Shown here: positions 17,557 to 26,036 of the stretch, piece after piece
Numbering within the stretch: the first letter of the stretch is position 1
Layout of the letters: the number at the start of each line of letters is the position of its first letter
Source of the DNA: Rhodococcus sp. AW25M09
GTDB taxonomy: Bacteria > Actinomycetota > Actinomycetes > Mycobacteriales > Mycobacteriaceae
Assembly: GCF_000333955.1 (NCBI RefSeq)
Contig: NZ_CAPS01000146.1
Location: 1-64,000 of the forward strand
Direction: 5' to 3'
DNA length: 64,000 nt
Notes under the pieces: generated by a model
Databases searched by the model: none
Told to the model about the DNA's origin: nothing
Seen by the model: the letters and a program-made list of their open reading frames with translations, nothing else
Translations under genes and position numbers: made by a program

Positions 17557-19259
17557 TGGCGTCGTCGTCCTCTTCCTCTTCCTCGTCGGCCGTGATGGGT
17601 GTGCTCGCGGCCGTCGTGGCGGTGATGATGAGCCTGGTCGTGATGATGGCCTTCCTCGCTCAGGACGAAGAGGACCAGGCCGCGATCGGGGCACTCGATT
17701 GCATGCCCGGCAGCAGAGCGACCGGACAGACGCAGGGCAACCTCCTTGCCGCGCCCGGGTCGTTCATCAAACCCGTCGACCCCGCCCAAGTGACGTTCAC
17801 CAGCGGTTTCGGTACTCGCTGGGGTGCCCAGCATCAAGGCATCGACCTCGCCGGACCGATCGGAACCCCTATCTACGCCGCAGCCGACGGAACGGTCAAC
17901 GCCGCCGGGAACGCGTCCGGCTTCGGGCAGTGGGTCGTGCTCGACCACGTCATCGACGGCAAGACCATCTCCACCGTCTACGGCCACATCGACACCTTCA
18001 CCGTCGCCGCCGGCCAACCCGTGCGCGCCGGGCAGCTCATCGCCACCCTCGGTAACCGGGGTGAGTCGACCGGCCCGCACCTGCATTTCGAGATCTGGGA
18101 CGGTGGCCACGCCGGCGGGCAGGCCATCGACCCCCTCGCCCAGTACGAAGCCGCTCCCGCACCGGGGCAGGCTCCCGCTGCGCCGAGTCCGGCACCGGCC
18201 GCCCCTGCTGCTCCTGCTGCCCCGGTCGACCAGCTGGCCGGCGCTACCGCAGGCGGTGGTGACCTCTCGGCCCCGACACCGGCGTCGATGGGCTCGGAAG
18301 CGAATTTGCAGGTCGGCACGAAACGGTTGATACGCGCCCTGGGTATGAAGTTCGGGGACCGGCTCGACTCGCTCGGCGGGTGGCGAGCGAACGGCGGAGC
18401 GGCCACCGATCACCCCGAAGGCCGCGCCGTCGACGCGATGATCCCGAACTACTCCTCCGGCGAAGGCGTCGCGCTCGGCAACGAGGTCCTCGATTACGTC
18501 GTGGCCAACGCGGACTTCTTCCACCTCGAGTACGCGATCTGGCGTCAGACCATCCATTTCCCCGGCCAGGAGCCCTCACTGATGGAGGACCGCGGTTCGG
18601 ACAACGAGAACCATATGAATCACGTCCACATCACCGTCGACGCCTCCGGCTTCGACGACGCAGCCGCGGTCTGGGGACAGCTACCCGGCGGCGGGGCGGG
18701 ATCGAACGCTGCGGCCACGAGCCCGGGCTGCACCGTCGCCGGCGGAGGCCTCGGTGAAGATCTCGCCGACGGATCGGTCCCACCCGAGTTCGAGCAGTGG
18801 ATCCGCAAAGCAGGCGGGATCTGCCCGCAGATCAAGCCCTCGCTCATCACCGCTCAGCTCGACGCCGAGAACGGATTCGCCTACGGCGCAAACGCTCCCG
18901 TGTCCTCCACCGGTGCCGGTGGGCCCGCGCAATTCATGCCGGGCACCTGGGCCAGTTACGGCAAGGACTACGACGGCGACGGACGGGTCGACATCAACTC
19001 CATCGGAGACGCGGTCATGGCCCAGGGCCAGTACATGTGCGATATCGCCAAGGCCATCGATGCCGGGATCGCGGACGGACGTGTGGCCGCGCCGAACGGT
19101 CCGACCGAGCTGTATCTCGCCGGCTACAACGCCGGCGAGGGAGCCGTGCTGTCCTCGGGCGGATTCCCCACCGGTTCCACCGATTACGTCGTTCAGACCC
19201 GCCCGTACGCCGACAAGATCATCGCCGGTGAAGCCAAGTACAGGAAGCAGAACTCATGA
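17556..19259 (+). CDS. Three-domain cell-wall hydrolase (M23, hydrolase-associated domain, SLT)
   Basis: A 567-residue exported murein hydrolase. A membrane anchor (~10-35) follows a serine run. An M23 endopeptidase domain comes next, with H93/D97 (HQGID) and HLH at 175-177. A Pro/Ala linker leads to an ARB-07466-like domain with conserved DHPEGRAVDA. The last domain is a lytic transglycosylase with catalytic E438 (DAENG), GPAQFMPGTW and YNAGEG. Such proteins open peptidoglycan for the channel, like VirB1/TcpG. Cutting both peptide and glycan from one chain is striking. Confidence 0.9.
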   Translation: MASSSSSSSSSAVMGVLAAVVAVMMSLVVMMAFLAQDEEDQAAIGALDCMPGSRATGQTQGNLLAAPGSFIKPVDPAQVTFTSGFGTRWGAQHQGIDLAGPIGTPIYAAADGTVNAAGNASGFGQWVVLDHVIDGKTISTVYGHIDTFTVAAGQPVRAGQLIATLGNRGESTGPHLHFEIWDGGHAGGQAIDPLAQYEAAPAPGQAPAAPSPAPAAPAAPAAPVDQLAGATAGGGDLSAPTPASMGSEANLQVGTKRLIRALGMKFGDRLDSLGGWRANGGAATDHPEGRAVDAMIPNYSSGEGVALGNEVLDYVVANADFFHLEYAIWRQTIHFPGQEPSLMEDRGSDNENHMNHVHITVDASGFDDAAAVWGQLPGGGAGSNAAATSPGCTVAGGGLGEDLADGSVPPEFEQWIRKAGGICPQIKPSLITAQLDAENGFAYGANAPVSSTGAGGPAQFMPGTWASYGKDYDGDGRVDINSIGDAVMAQGQYMCDIAKAIDAGIADGRVAAPNGPTELYLAGYNAGEGAVLSSGGFPTGSTDYVVQTRPYADKIIAGEAKYRKQNS

Positions 19260-19837
19260 ACGCCCACTCCAACGCTCGCACCGCACTGGTCCATCGTCGA
19301 CGACTCCTGCTCGCTGCGGCCATCGCCGCGGTACTCGCTGTCGCGGGCTGCGGTGGATCACCCGATCCCGATCCGATCCCCGAAGGCACCGACGCCCACG
19401 TTCAGATCGACCCACTCGACCCCTCCGGCCTCGACGCCCCCGGTGCCGCGACGACAGCGATGAACGCCATTCTGTCCTGGCAACCAGCCGTCGACGACAG
19501 CAAGGCCGCCGCGCTCGCCCGCGCACGGCCGTGGATCACCACACCCCTGATCGACACCCTCGATGCACCACAGAGCACAACCGAGCTACGTCCGGACAAG
19601 GAGTGGGACGCCTGGGCACGCTCGAAAGATTCCCTCACCGCCACCTGCTGGCCCGTCGAGGGTGCCACCGCCCCGCCGGCCGGAATGCGCACGGTCATCG
19701 TCGACCTCGAATGCCGCCAACGAGTCCTCCACGCCGACGGCTCCTCGACACAGCGACCCACCGAACCGTGGCGCGCCACCGTCATCACCACCCCAAACGG
19801 GTGGAAACTGTCCGACTTCCGCTACCGCACAACCTGA
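19256..19837 (+). CDS. Lipoprotein of the transfer operon
   Basis: A 193-residue lipoprotein with RRRLLL basic start, hydrophobic core and lipobox VAGC. The mature domain (~150 residues) contains a predicted helix-plus-sheet pattern, with WRATVITTPNGWKLSDF near the end, resembling NTF2-like/VirB8-like extracytoplasmic domains. Its start overlaps the hydrolase stop. Probably supports the channel outside the membrane. Confidence 0.6.
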   Translation: MNAHSNARTALVHRRRLLLAAAIAAVLAVAGCGGSPDPDPIPEGTDAHVQIDPLDPSGLDAPGAATTAMNAILSWQPAVDDSKAAALARARPWITTPLIDTLDAPQSTTELRPDKEWDAWARSKDSLTATCWPVEGATAPPAGMRTVIVDLECRQRVLHADGSSTQRPTEPWRATVITTPNGWKLSDFRYRTT

Positions 19838-19866
19838 TCCGCCACACCCACCCTAGGAGAACCAGC

Positions 19867-21729
19867 GTGAACAACGACGTCAAAGATCCCACGAACGACA
19901 CAGCCGCCACGTGGCTGCTCGGCGGAATTGCCAGTGCTGCAGTACTCGTCGGCGGAGGAGCGTCGATCTCTCTGCATCTGGGTAGCGCTCTGTCCGATAC
20001 CGAACAGAATGTGCCGGCCAACCCTGCCGACGTCGTCTCCCAGCTCTACACCGGTGATCTGGTGTGGCCGACCGGTGCCACCATCGTCGCAGTGTTCTTC
20101 GCACTCCTGCTGCTGGTGTTGCTCGGGGCGGTGGCGGTCGGCCTCGCCCGTCGCCGGGCCGGCCGCAGCCGCGTCGATGACGCCGCCAAATATCTCGCCT
20201 CCATGAAGGATGTCCGGTCGTTGACCGAAAAGTCATGCCGCGCAGCAGCAGGCAGGCTCGGAACCTCGATCGAGAAGGGTTGCCCTCCAGGGGTGCCGCT
20301 CGGTGTCATGGTTGGAACGAACGCCAGGCTGTACGCCGATATCGAATCCACGCACGTCGACATCTGGGGCCCGCGTACCGGTAAGACCACCTCCCGGGTC
20401 ATTCCAGCGATCCTCGCCGCGATCGGATCGGTGTTGACCACCAGCAACAAACGCGACGTCGTCGACATCACCCGTGCGTACCGTTCCGAGATCGGCACCG
20501 TCCGCATCTTCGATCCTCAGCGGGTGGCGCACGAGCCCCCGACGTGGTTCTGGGATCCGCTGTCCTGGGTGCGATCGGCTACCGCGACCACGGCCGCGAC
20601 GGACGACATCGACGATGTACTCAGCGACGTATCGGTGCACGAACGCAAAGCCGCGGCACTGGCCAAGCAGTTCGCCGTCGGCGCGGACGGGCAAGCTGCC
20701 AGCAAGGACCCGTTCTTCGACCCCGAAGGTGAGGACCTGCTCGCGTCACTGATCCTCGCTGCAGCAACCTCCCGCTACGGCATCACACAGGTGTACCGGT
20801 GGGTGACCGACGAGCAGAACCTCGAACCGATCCAGCTGCTCCGCGAGGGCGGCTACTCCCTGATGGCAGACGGCCTCTCCGCCCACTACAACGCCACCCC
20901 GAAGCAACGCAGCGGCGTATTCACCACCGCCAAGAAGATGATCAACTGCCTCAAGCTCAGCTCGGTGCATCCCTGGATCGAGCGGACCGGACCGGGCGAT
21001 ACCCGGCCCGAGTTCGACCCGGCCACGTTCGCACGGTCGCAGACCGACACCCTCTACAGCCTGTCCAAGGAAGGCGTCGGGTCGGTCGGGCCGCTGGTCA
21101 CCGCCCTCACCGTCGCGGTGTGTGACGAGATACTCGACTACGCCAGCGAGATCGAGGGCGGGCGTCTGCGGACACCGGTCCTGTTCGCCCTGGACGAGGT
21201 CGCCAATGTCGTTCGCTGGCAGGAGCTTCCCGGCCTCTACAGCCACTTCGGCTCGCGCGGCATCATCATCATGTCCATCCTGCAGTCGTGGTCGCAGGGG
21301 GTGCGCTGCTGGGGCGAGGACGGCATGAAAGCGCTGTGGTCGGCCGCGAACGTGAAGGTCTACGGCGGCGGTGTCGCCGTCGACGACGGACCGTTCCTGC
21401 GCAACATGTCCACTGCCGTGGGCGATCACTACGAACTCTCCGGATCGGTTTCGTCCGGACGAGGCGGTGGGTCGCAATCGCGGCAGCGCACCAAGGTGCG
21501 CACCCTGACCGAAGACGCCCTCGAAGCCCTCCCCCGCGGCCGCGCCCTGGTCCGCTCGTCGGGCAACCTGCCGGTATTGATCAAGACGGTGCAGTGGAGC
21601 GACGGCCCGTACGCCGACGCCGTGGCCGCCGCGCAGGAGCGAGCCAACCAGGCCGCCGACGACCGAGCCCGCACCGTCCGACTCGACAAAACACCCGAGT
21701 TCAGCGGAACCGAAGCCACGCCGCTATGA
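19867..21729 (+). CDS. VirD4/TraG-type coupling protein
   Basis: A 620-residue type IV coupling protein. GTG 19867 follows AGGAGAACCAGC. Two N-terminal membrane helices (~16-38, ~67-92) precede the nucleotide-binding domain, with Walker A GPRTGKTT (168-175) and Walker B LFALDE (D443/E444). The TraG-type C-terminal ILQSWSQG segment is also present. It would bring the relaxase-DNA complex to the channel; the relaxase is encoded 8 kb to the right on the opposite strand. Confidence 0.9.
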   Translation: MNNDVKDPTNDTAATWLLGGIASAAVLVGGGASISLHLGSALSDTEQNVPANPADVVSQLYTGDLVWPTGATIVAVFFALLLLVLLGAVAVGLARRRAGRSRVDDAAKYLASMKDVRSLTEKSCRAAAGRLGTSIEKGCPPGVPLGVMVGTNARLYADIESTHVDIWGPRTGKTTSRVIPAILAAIGSVLTTSNKRDVVDITRAYRSEIGTVRIFDPQRVAHEPPTWFWDPLSWVRSATATTAATDDIDDVLSDVSVHERKAAALAKQFAVGADGQAASKDPFFDPEGEDLLASLILAAATSRYGITQVYRWVTDEQNLEPIQLLREGGYSLMADGLSAHYNATPKQRSGVFTTAKKMINCLKLSSVHPWIERTGPGDTRPEFDPATFARSQTDTLYSLSKEGVGSVGPLVTALTVAVCDEILDYASEIEGGRLRTPVLFALDEVANVVRWQELPGLYSHFGSRGIIIMSILQSWSQGVRCWGEDGMKALWSAANVKVYGGGVAVDDGPFLRNMSTAVGDHYELSGSVSSGRGGGSQSRQRTKVRTLTEDALEALPRGRALVRSSGNLPVLIKTVQWSDGPYADAVAAAQERANQAADDRARTVRLDKTPEFSGTEATPL

Positions 21730-22505
21730 GCGACGACGATCCCGACTTCGATCCGCTGAGCGAGATCCCCTCACCCGACGAACCCCCGCCCTACGACGAC
21801 CTTCCAGCGTTCGAAGATGCCCCGCCGTTCGGTCCGGGCAACGAGACAGTCGGCGACGCAACAGAATACGCGACGGCAGACGAGCTACCACAGAGTCTGC
21901 AAGCGTTGGTCGAGCACAGCGTGAACAGACGCATCAGCAAAGAACTCGCCGCCATCGCGGAGGCGCAGTTCGAGGAAGCCCTGACACCCGAGCTGTACGA
22001 ACGGATGCAGACCGCCACGGCACGCGCACTGGCGGCCCACCTCGAGGAAGCAGCACGTCGAGCCGAAGCGGACGCCGACAACGCCGAAGCAAAGCCGGTG
22101 TACGAGACCCTGCTCGACTTCGTCGACGAGATGATCCGGCCGCACTATCGCCGCGAGGTGGTCGACGGCAACAGCAAAAAATGGTGCCCGCAGTGGTGGG
22201 CGCACGGTGAGGCGTACCGCCGTCTCGACGCTCTCTGGCGAGCGTGGGAGCACCTGAGGCAAGACCCGAACACCGGGATGAGCGTGTGGTGGAGAGATCA
22301 CGCCGACCACCACATGAGCAAGCTGTTCGACCCTCAGGGCCCGTTCTCCGCCTGCAGCGTCAAACACGGACACAAGACGTCCCTGCCGCCGCTGCCCGCA
22401 GATCCACCCGACCCGGCCCTGTTCGGAACACCCGCAGATCCGCGAACCGCCGCCCCCGCACCTGAGCTCGTACCCGCCGCATCCGAAGGAGACGAACACC
22501 GATGA
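21726..22505 (+). CDS. DUF4913-domain protein
   Basis: A 259-residue acidic protein. The first ~90 residues are disordered (many D/E/P), a helical part follows, and the C-terminal half carries the DUF4913 signature: two tryptophan clusters (CPQWWAHGEAYRRLDALW and SVWWRDHADHHM). DUF4913 proteins travel with actinobacterial coupling-protein genes; their function is unknown. Overlaps both neighbours by 4 bp. Confidence 0.8.
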   Translation: MSDDDPDFDPLSEIPSPDEPPPYDDLPAFEDAPPFGPGNETVGDATEYATADELPQSLQALVEHSVNRRISKELAAIAEAQFEEALTPELYERMQTATARALAAHLEEAARRAEADADNAEAKPVYETLLDFVDEMIRPHYRREVVDGNSKKWCPQWWAHGEAYRRLDALWRAWEHLRQDPNTGMSVWWRDHADHHMSKLFDPQGPFSACSVKHGHKTSLPPLPADPPDPALFGTPADPRTAAPAPELVPAASEGDEHR

Positions 22506-24076
22506 CTCACCCCACCGACGCCCTCACCGACGACCTCGCCCGCGCCCTCCGCACCACCCTGCAGGTCGCCATGCTCGCCGGCCAGGACATCGCACGTCGA
22601 CGCGAGAACCGACTCCGCCAGGCGCAACAGGACAGCGAGCAGCGCGCCGCCGCCCTCACTGCCCGCCTACGGGCCGAACAAGCCTCCGCTGAGGCGCAAC
22701 TACGTCCGGTTCATTCACCGCGCTGGTGGACCGCTGCAACCCCGGAGATCCTTGCGAACACCTACCGCACCGCGTACGCCTGGAAGGACCAATCACCGCT
22801 CGCCGCCGACACCCTCACCCGCCTCGACGAGCAGCTGACGCAGCGGCACGGAATCGACACCAGCAAGCTCGGAGTCGACCCTGCAGCCGTCGCGGACAAG
22901 GTCGAAGCGGTGATGAACGAACGCATCGCCCGCGAGAAGGCAACGGAGCCGTACACCGAGCGCGGCTTCACCATCGTCGAGGACCGTCCCGCCGGCCGAG
23001 GATTCATTCCCACCTGGGACCTCCGGCAAGCCAGCGGTGAGAACGTCGATCAAGAGACCATCGACACCGCACCCGCTCACTGGGCGGTCTACCTCGCCCG
23101 GGACAAAGAAACTGGCGACTGGACGCCCGAGTACTTCTGCACCGACCCCGACGCCGCCGGCTTGAACCGCCCAATCCCACCGCTGCATCTCGCCTACGAG
23201 GACTGGTGGTGGGAGATGGCCGCCGAGCACCAGATCGCGGAAATCCACGACCAGTTCATCCACAACGGCAGCGCCTACGGCATCGCCCACATGCAAGATC
23301 AGATCTCCCGGCGCTACGGCATCGATGCCCGACCGTTCGCCGGCCTACCTGACGACCTCGCAGCCCGCATCAGCAGCGTCAATGCCGAACGCGACAAGGA
23401 ACGCGCCGACGACAAAGGCACCCGAGAGCGAGTCGACGCCGCCGCTGCAATCGCACAGACCGACGCGATCGACAAGTCGGCCGACCGCCGCCAGACGAGC
23501 GAAGCTACGGCGCAAAGCGCGCAAGAGCCCGCACCCTCACCTCGCGAACAGCAGGAATTCGCGGACGCGTTGGAGTGGGCCAAACAGGCTGTACCGCGCG
23601 ACGCCGAACGCTACGTCGACACGGTCGGCCGCCGCCAGGACGCTGCCCGCGAAACCATCATCACCGGCTGGGAAGTAGCACAATCGAAAGGATGGGCCGC
23701 CGACCACGCGCCCGCACTTGCAGCCCAGTTCGCGCAGAGCGAGGCATCAGCGAACCGCGAGGACTACCTCACTGCCAGAACGGAACTGATCGGGGAATGG
23801 ACGACCGCAGGACGTCCCCGCGTCGATGTCATATCAGCGTTAGCGCCGCCTGCAGTCCCGTTCAAGTACGACTCGAAGGAACGCCGCGACGCACTGACGG
23901 CGACGCTGACAGCTGCCGGCGTCGATCCGGATGCGATCGCAGCCCGGCTCGCCGCTGATCGCGACAACGCCCACCCGATCGGCGCTCCTGTCGCAGGCGC
24001 GTCTTCATCGCCGAAGGCCCGCAAGGGCGACCGCAGCGCCGGTGTCGAAGTCAGTACCGAACGCGGAGATCGCTGA
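22502..24076 (+). CDS. Large helical protein, last gene of the transfer operon
   Basis: A 524-residue soluble protein of unknown family. Residues ~1-75 and ~290-350 are charged helices likely to form coiled coils. The middle contains tryptophan-rich stretches (WDLRQASGENVD, LAYEDWWWEMA) and WTPEYFCTDPDAAG. A matching VPEYFTADPDAAG occurs in the plasmid ParB-like protein at 43949-45659, so the two share a domain of unknown function. It ends the rightward run of coupled genes. Confidence 0.65.
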   Translation: MTHPTDALTDDLARALRTTLQVAMLAGQDIARRRENRLRQAQQDSEQRAAALTARLRAEQASAEAQLRPVHSPRWWTAATPEILANTYRTAYAWKDQSPLAADTLTRLDEQLTQRHGIDTSKLGVDPAAVADKVEAVMNERIAREKATEPYTERGFTIVEDRPAGRGFIPTWDLRQASGENVDQETIDTAPAHWAVYLARDKETGDWTPEYFCTDPDAAGLNRPIPPLHLAYEDWWWEMAAEHQIAEIHDQFIHNGSAYGIAHMQDQISRRYGIDARPFAGLPDDLAARISSVNAERDKERADDKGTRERVDAAAAIAQTDAIDKSADRRQTSEATAQSAQEPAPSPREQQEFADALEWAKQAVPRDAERYVDTVGRRQDAARETIITGWEVAQSKGWAADHAPALAAQFAQSEASANREDYLTARTELIGEWTTAGRPRVDVISALAPPAVPFKYDSKERRDALTATLTAAGVDPDAIAARLAADRDNAHPIGAPVAGASSSPKARKGDRSAGVEVSTERGDR

Positions 24077-24230
24077 CCACGGCTCGCTCGCAAGTCGCCA
24101 CCTGCAACAACGTCATGTCCGCCCGGCGGGATGAAAAGCTAGCGGCACAGTGTTAATATGCTTATGAGCAAGGAATCAACCCTCTAGGTGTAGTGCCTCG
24201 ACAGTTGGTCTGGCCCTCGGTGTAGCTACG

Positions 24231-24245
24231 GCAGCCGGGGGCTGC
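24231..24245 (+). terminator. Short hairpin after the transfer operon
   Basis: GCAGCC (24231-24236) and GGCTGC (24240-24245) flank a 3-nt loop and are followed by TCTGT. It lies between convergent genes (ends at 24076 and 24284), so it could stop transcription from either side. Stem is short and the T-run poor. The rest of this 200-bp gap shows nothing else. Confidence 0.4.
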
Positions 24246-24283
24246 TCTGTATCTGGACCCAGTTCGCCAAGCGCTGGAACCGA

Positions 24284-24964
24284 TCAGTCGGTCACGTCGA
24301 CGAAGTGCACTTGCTTCTTGATTAGGTCGAACATCGTGCTCGTCTCATCGCTGTGGGTGAGAGTGCGCCGGTAGGCCGCAGAGACGACGTCGGGTAGCCA
24401 GAGCAGGCGCTCGAATCTTGGCGAAGTCTGCAGAAGGCGGGTGTTACGGGGGACCTTCTTCTCGGCGACCAACTCTTTGTGGTTGAGCCTGTCCTTGTTG
24501 CGGAAGTTCATCTGGTTGCGCTCTTCTAGCACCAGGAGTTCCACTGGCTCCCACCGGCCGGTGGCTCCGGCAGCAAGTTCGATCGCCAACGCGCGATAGC
24601 ACGCCCGCCGAGCCTCTTCGGCGTCGTGATCGTCCTTGTCGACAGGGACTTTGTGCGCAATGACGCACGCCTCGAATCCTTCCCCCAAGTATTCGAGCAT
24701 CCGGCGGGTTTTCACGCGGCCGTCCTCTTCGAGCAACGCGTCTGTGGTGTGCCACCACGTTCCGTCCACGATGTCGCCGAGATCGCGCCTGAGCTCCCCC
24801 ATGGCGTCTTTGTGGACGATCACTGCAGTGAAGATGTAGAAGGTGTTGGACATCGTCACTGTGGGATCCGGTGCCTGGTAGGACTCGTCGAGGTAGGCGA
24901 CCTGACCTGACGTCCGTCTGTACGCCTCCGCGACGATGTCACCTTTGGCCCTGTCGAATCCCAC
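24284..24964 (-). CDS. DUF3800-like protein
   Basis: A 226-residue protein starting at GTG 24964, with TAGGA seven bases upstream. The N-terminal VAYLDESY followed by FYIFTAVIV, and conserved acids further on (LVLEERN, LPDVVSAAYRR near the end), match the RNase-H-like DUF3800 layout, a family often found in defence islands and mobile elements. Catalysis is undemonstrated in the family. The remnant of a TIR-like gene ends 23 bp upstream in the same direction, so the two were probably one operon. Confidence 0.6.
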   Translation of the reverse strand: MGFDRAKGDIVAEAYRRTSGQVAYLDESYQAPDPTVTMSNTFYIFTAVIVHKDAMGELRRDLGDIVDGTWWHTTDALLEEDGRVKTRRMLEYLGEGFEACVIAHKVPVDKDDHDAEEARRACYRALAIELAAGATGRWEPVELLVLEERNQMNFRNKDRLNHKELVAEKKVPRNTRLLQTSPRFERLLWLPDVVSAAYRRTLTHSDETSTMFDLIKKQVHFVDVTD

Positions 24965-24987
24965 CGGATGATCCTAGTGACGTTCCT

Positions 24988-25233
24988 TCAGAGCAGACCT
25001 TCGCGTTCCAGGACTTGACGGAGGTCTTCGTAAATCGCAGAGATTCTGTTGGCTGGGTACCGAAGTTGGCTCAGTCCTGTGATATTGGAGAACTCTTCGC
25101 ACCCCTCCTCAAGCAGGACTATGGCCTTCTCGAAACCGAGACGTCCCTGAAACAGGCCTACTTCGTGAATTACGTTGGCTCGCGTGCCACAGCAAGATTC
25201 ATCGACCCCTCGGTCCCCCGCCAGAACGGTCGT
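24988..25233 (-). pseudogene. C-terminal remnant of a TIR-like nucleotide-binding protein
   Basis: Eighty-one codons without any ATG/GTG/TTG start, bounded upstream by an in-frame TGA (25234-25236). They read as the end of a predicted nucleotide-binding TIR-like (PF10137/CAP12-type) protein: RANVIHEVGLFQGRLGF, then AIVLLEEGCEEFSN, and ending LEREGLL. Full members are several hundred residues long and act in cyclic-nucleotide-dependent anti-phage systems. Here only the last third or so is left. The cut lies just beyond the end of the membrane-protein gene at 25245, so that gene may have been joined here by a deletion. Confidence 0.75.
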
Positions 25234-25244
25234 TCAGAACGACG

Positions 25245-25772
25245 TCACCGAATCCGGAGTGTCCGTGGCGTCTCTACGGTTTTACCTGTTGCTAGTTGCG
25301 CTGTCATGTAGACACCGGACACTCTCTCGTGCAGGACTTCGCGCGAGCTTCTGACAAGGAGCTCGGCGTGTTCGGCGGACAGATACCAGCTGGCGTTGGA
25401 GCCGGGCTGCAACGTCAGCGGAAGGTCAGGTCCGATCCGTTCTCCAATCGGTACGAATCGCGCGGACCCACCGCGTGAAAGCATCGCGACCGTCTCCACG
25501 ACGACCGGTGCTCGCCCGTGATTCGTGACCTGAACACCCACTACAGGTGACCCGGTCACGCCCTGTCGCTGCAAGCTTGTCGTGTCGAATCCTGTGCCGT
25601 CTTTCCGAACAGGGCCCACCCAAGCTTGAGCTCCGTCCGACAGCCCGTGCATCAGGGAAGCCTTTGGCCTTCCGGCAGAGAGCAACCACTGCGCTATCTG
25701 CCACCCCAGGGAGAGCCCCGCCAGTACGAGCGAGAGAGCCGAGATGAGCAAGGCCACTGACGACGCGTCCAC
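25245..25772 (-). CDS. Membrane-anchored hypothetical protein
   Basis: A 175-residue protein. GTG 25772 is chosen over a TTG two codons upstream because AGAGG then has proper spacing. One N-terminal membrane helix (~7-28) is followed by a ~140-residue soluble domain rich in beta strands (GVQVTNHGRAPVVVETVAML). I know no family name. It is the middle of a leftward block with putative nuclease and TIR-like genes, so an accessory role in defence is possible but unsupported by motif. Confidence 0.6.
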   Translation of the reverse strand: MDASSVALLISALSLVLAGLSLGWQIAQWLLSAGRPKASLMHGLSDGAQAWVGPVRKDGTGFDTTSLQRQGVTGSPVVGVQVTNHGRAPVVVETVAMLSRGGSARFVPIGERIGPDLPLTLQPGSNASWYLSAEHAELLVRSSREVLHERVSGVYMTAQLATGKTVETPRTLRIR

Positions 25773-25809
25773 AATCAATCCTCTCTAGCGGGTTGCACGC
25801 GCACAGCAA

Positions 25810-26025
25810 CTACAAACTCGGTGGATTGCCTTGGCCGTTGTCGTCTTCTTGTTCGTCGTCGTCCATGCGGCGAATCTGAAGTACGACGTCAACCTTGAGC
25901 GAACGAATCACTTCTTTGTCTTTGACGAAGGTGAAGAACTTGGCGTCTACCTTGTACGAATCGGCCTCGATCACTTTGTCGAAGTCTCGTCTGTTGCTGT
26001 TGTACAGGACCTCGAACCTGGCCAT
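25810..26025 (-). CDS. 71-residue partner of the PD-(D/E)xK protein
   Basis: ATG 26025 has AAGGAG seven bases upstream and lies 11 bp after the stop of the larger gene, so the two are co-translated. Residues 1-55 look folded (MARFEVLYNSNRRDFDKVIE, then VKDKEVIRSLKVDVVLQIRR); the end is very acidic (MDDDEQEDDNG). An acidic-tailed small protein paired with a putative nuclease could be an inhibitor or a sensor. No homologous family recognised. Confidence 0.7.
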   Translation of the reverse strand: MARFEVLYNSNRRDFDKVIEADSYKVDAKFFTFVKDKEVIRSLKVDVVLQIRRMDDDEQEDDNGQGNPPSL

Positions 26026-26036
26026 CTCTGGTCTCC

